Assembly (NCBI GenBank): GCA_025800145.1 | Contig: JAOXSH010000034.1 | Location: 1 to 41,637 of the forward strand | Direction: 5' to 3' | Source of the DNA: Cohaesibacter sp. | GTDB taxonomy: Bacteria; Pseudomonadota; Alphaproteobacteria; Rhizobiales; Cohaesibacteraceae | Length of the DNA: 41,637 bases | Shown: piece by piece, positions 39,556-41,637 of the stretch | Position numbering within the stretch: position 1 is the first letter of the stretch | How the letters are laid out: each line of letters opens with the position of its first letter | Program-made: the position numbers and the translations under genes | The notes under the pieces: generated by a model | Told to the model about the DNA's origin: nothing | The model's input: the letters and a program-made list of their open reading frames with translations, nothing else | Databases searched by the model: none

Positions 39556-40209
39556 TTAATCGGCACCAATAGCCCCACGCCGCGCCAACAAACCAAGATG
39601 ACGCATATGGGAGAGAATGCATTGCGCGCCAGCCTGTTGCAATTCACACCGACTGCCATAGCCCCATAAAACACCGGCCGACGCTATGCCATTGGCATGA
39701 GCCCCGACAATATCATGTTTGCGATCGCCAATCATCAAAGAGCAATGCGGATCCACCCCGCTTTGCTGCAAGGCATAAGCAAGCAACTCTGCCTTATTGG
39801 CATGGGTGCCATCCAGTTCTGATCCAAAAATATGCGAGAAAAACGGCGACAAACCAAAATGATCGAGAATTTTGCGCGCAAAAATATGAGGCTTCGAGGT
39901 CGCAACAAACAATTCACCGCCGCAATCGCGCACAATTTGCAACATTTCCTCAACCCCGTCATAGACCCTGTTTTCATACAGGCCAACATCAGAAAATCGA
40001 TGGCGATAAGCAACAATCGCCTCATCAACCAGATGCTCTGGAACCATCTGAACAAAACTTTCCTGCAAGGGCGGACCAATGCACCAATCCAGATCATGCG
40101 GTTGTTCTGTAATTCCCAATTGATCAAGGGCGTAACGAATGGAGCCGACAATTCCCGGTTTTGGATCTGTCAGGGTTCCATCCAGATCAAAAAAGACATG
40201 TTTGACCAT
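39556..40209 (-). CDS. HAD-superfamily phosphatase (phosphoglycolate-phosphatase-like)
   Basis: A 217-residue haloacid-dehalogenase hydrolase. Motif I FFDLDGTLTDPK supplies the nucleophile Asp8 and Asp10, motif II is VATSKPHIFARKILDHFGLS and motif IV is MIGDRKHDIVGAHANGI. The alpha-helical cap between motifs I and II is like that of Gph and PpaX. It may dephosphorylate phosphoglycolate or nucleotide monophosphates; the substrate is uncertain. It is encoded beyond the ffh leader on the same strand and is divergent from the LysE-type gene. Confidence 0.9.
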   Translation of the reverse strand: MVKHVFFDLDGTLTDPKPGIVGSIRYALDQLGITEQPHDLDWCIGPPLQESFVQMVPEHLVDEAIVAYRHRFSDVGLYENRVYDGVEEMLQIVRDCGGELFVATSKPHIFARKILDHFGLSPFFSHIFGSELDGTHANKAELLAYALQQSGVDPHCSLMIGDRKHDIVGAHANGIASAGVLWGYGSRCELQQAGAQCILSHMRHLGLLARRGAIGAD

Positions 40210-40520
40210 CAGAAGGATTGACCTCTTGCAAAGCTACTCAATACACAGGCTTCCCCAAAACAAAAGGGCAGCAGATAGACAAAAAATAGACTCCCAAAAC
40301 TTCTAAAAGCCTTAACAAAAAGGAAAATTTCCAAATCCCTAGAAGAGCAATTTCATGCTTTGATCCCAGTTTATCCCAATTTATCCAAGGCTTTTTCCAG
40401 ATCTTATCCTCAAAATTGAACACAACTCATCCCCAGCTTTTCAAACCAGATAAAGACCCATTTTGCTCTTGCCAAAAAACCATAAAGCTGCGTTTGCTTG
40501 AGAAAAACAAAGGAAACATC
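40210..40520. promoter_or_regulatory. Divergent region between HAD and LysE-type genes
   Basis: A 311-base AT-rich gap that should contain both promoters. No clear operator or RNA motif was found. The in-frame extension of the LysE-type gene from 40416 reads as non-membrane, low-quality protein and is taken as leader. Confidence 0.4.
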
Positions 40521-41147
40521 ATGGCTCTAGATCTCTGGCTGGCTTTCACCCTTGCCTCTATCACCCTATTGACCATTCCCGGACCAACGGTCTTGCTGGT
40601 CATTTCCTATGCTTTGGGACAAGGCAAACAGACAGCCTGGGCCTCGGTCCCCGCTGTGGCCTTGGGTGATTTTACCGCCATGACAGTCTCTTTGCTGGGC
40701 GCTGGGGCCTTGCTTGCCACATCAGCAACTCTCTTTACAGCCATGAAATGGGCAGGCGCGCTCTATCTTGTCTGGCTTGGTCTAAAATTATGGCGCGATC
40801 AAAGCGAATTGGAAGACATCAAGGCAAACAAAACGCCCTTGAGCAACAAGTCTATTTTTCTAAACAGCTTTGTTGTGACAGCTCTCAATCCCAAGGGCAT
40901 TGTCTTTTTCATCGCCTTTGTGCCGCAATTCATCGATCCCGTCAAACCGGCTTTTCTACAATTTGCAATTCTGGAATTAACCTTTGTCATGCTTGCCGCC
41001 ATCAACACCCTGCTATGGGCCTTGCTGGCAGGGCGTATGCGCCAACGATTGTACCATCCCAAAAGCCTGCAAAGAACCAATCATATCGGAGCAGGTTTTC
41101 TCATTGGTGCAGGATTCATGACCTTGCTATTCGGCCAAAAGACCTGA
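40521..41147 (+). CDS. LysE/RhtB-family amino acid exporter
   Basis: A 207-residue inner-membrane transporter with six predicted helices. LAFTLASITLLTIPGPTVLL is the family N-terminus with the conserved PGP, and KWAGALYLVWLGLKLWRD and NPKGIVFFIAFVPQFI are further signatures. It would export an amino acid such as lysine, threonine or homoserine lactone. The neighbouring saccharopine dehydrogenase gene, 170 bases on, suggests lysine. The start at 40521 follows AAAGGAAAC. Confidence 0.9.
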   Translation: MALDLWLAFTLASITLLTIPGPTVLLVISYALGQGKQTAWASVPAVALGDFTAMTVSLLGAGALLATSATLFTAMKWAGALYLVWLGLKLWRDQSELEDIKANKTPLSNKSIFLNSFVVTALNPKGIVFFIAFVPQFIDPVKPAFLQFAILELTFVMLAAINTLLWALLAGRMRQRLYHPKSLQRTNHIGAGFLIGAGFMTLLFGQKT

Positions 41148-41317
41148 GAGCCTGATAGATCAAATTCCGGCAATTTGCCGGATAAGACAGAACTGATTGT
41201 TTATTCCTTCTCGGCTCCCCCTATCATTTGTATTTTATTTCGCTAAGGTGCAAACAACCAATCCCTTCCCTGCCCCCTTTCCTTCTATCAGGGGGAAAGA
41301 TCTGATGGAGCTGTCTT

Positions 41318-41637
41318 ATGGTTCATTTCTGGCTTCGCGATGAAGATCGCGCCACCGAGCGCCGCACGGCCCTCACCCCAAAAAATGCACAAGCCCTGAT
41401 CGAAAAAGGCTTTGAAATCACAGTTGAAATGAGCGAAAAGCGCGCTTTTTCCAATGCCGATTATGCCGCTGTGGGCTGTGCTATGGCAGACAGTCGCTCT
41501 TGGGTCAATGCGCCAGAAGATGCCATTATTTTAGGGCTGAAAGAGCTGGCAGAAACACCCGCCACCCTTCCCAACAAAATGATCCATTTCGCCCATATTT
41601 ATAAGGATCAAACCGGTTGGGAAGAGGAGATGGCCCG
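41318..41637 (+). CDS. Saccharopine dehydrogenase (L-lysine-forming), N-terminal part
   Basis: The window ends inside this gene after 106 codons. The frame opens MVHFWLRDEDRATERRTALT and continues with EKRAFSNADYAAVGC, ILGLKELAETPA and MIHFAHIYKDQTGWEE. This matches the NAD-dependent lysine-forming saccharopine dehydrogenases of the alanine dehydrogenase/transhydrogenase fold (ERR-LT near the start, LKEL and HFAH..K). The enzyme interconverts saccharopine with lysine and 2-oxoglutarate. GGAG lies seven bases before the ATG. Confidence 0.85.
   Translation, partial: MVHFWLRDEDRATERRTALTPKNAQALIEKGFEITVEMSEKRAFSNADYAAVGCAMADSRSWVNAPEDAIILGLKELAETPATLPNKMIHFAHIYKDQTGWEEEMA

Overview
The window looks like chromosomal DNA of an alphaproteobacterium, most likely of the Hyphomicrobiales (Rhizobiales) type. 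This rests on gene order: rplU-rpmA-obgE-proB-proA-nadD, ffh-rpsP-rimM-trmD, rplS-leuC, and hemC-hemD-COG4223-hemY divergent from tsaD-gpsA-YciI-EVE. It also rests on an L21 protein with a helix-hairpin-helix tail and on short palindromic repeats of a kind common in that order. GC content is moderate. I cannot name a genus.

Layout. 1-6.7 kb: a minus-strand block rplU, rpmA, two GNAT acetyltransferases, obgE, proB, proA and a shortened nadD. 6.9-8.1 kb: tRNA-Ser(CGA) followed by about 1 kb of decay holding a LysR remnant, an IS701-type transposase remnant and palindromic repeats. 8.1-9.3 kb: a class I glutamine amidotransferase and a TerB-like protein. 9.4-16.6 kb: an iron-linked set with a 48-residue small protein, an imelysin, a di-haem DUF1111 oxidoreductase, a second imelysin, a DUF1513 Tat protein and a ferric-reductase-like membrane flavoprotein. 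A Fur-box-like sequence lies between the ferric reductase and the small gene. 17-18.9 kb: an acyl-CoA synthetase. 19.4 kb: tRNA-Thr(CGU). 19.7-24.8 kb: the haem genes. 25.1-28.7 kb: tsaD, gpsA, YciI, EVE and a protein methyltransferase on the plus strand. 28.7-31.7 kb: a GNAT-like protein, leuC and rplS on the minus strand. 32.1-35.4 kb: a cobalamin riboswitch, gbcA, gbcB and a BLUF photoreceptor on the plus strand. 35.7-39.4 kb: trmD, rimM, rpsP, ffh and a structured ffh leader. 39.5-41.6 kb: a HAD phosphatase, a LysE-type exporter and the start of a lysine-forming saccharopine dehydrogenase.

The most interesting feature is a complete cobalamin riboswitch directly upstream of genes for the oxygen-dependent, B12-independent glycine-betaine demethylase GbcAB. 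This suggests vitamin B12 decides which of two betaine demethylation routes is used, by analogy with metE/metH. The riboswitch-gbcAB-BLUF block also sits between trmD and rplS, genes that are normally adjacent, so it looks like an insertion into a ribosomal operon.

The window is rich in small palindromic elements. One is a MITE-like family with ATACCAACGGCATGAAA ends (four traces). Others are a REP-like CTAGAGCATTTT palindrome, one copy of which supplies the trmD stop codon, and two smaller families. Base skew on the plus strand seems to flip near 7 kb, where the IS remnants lie.
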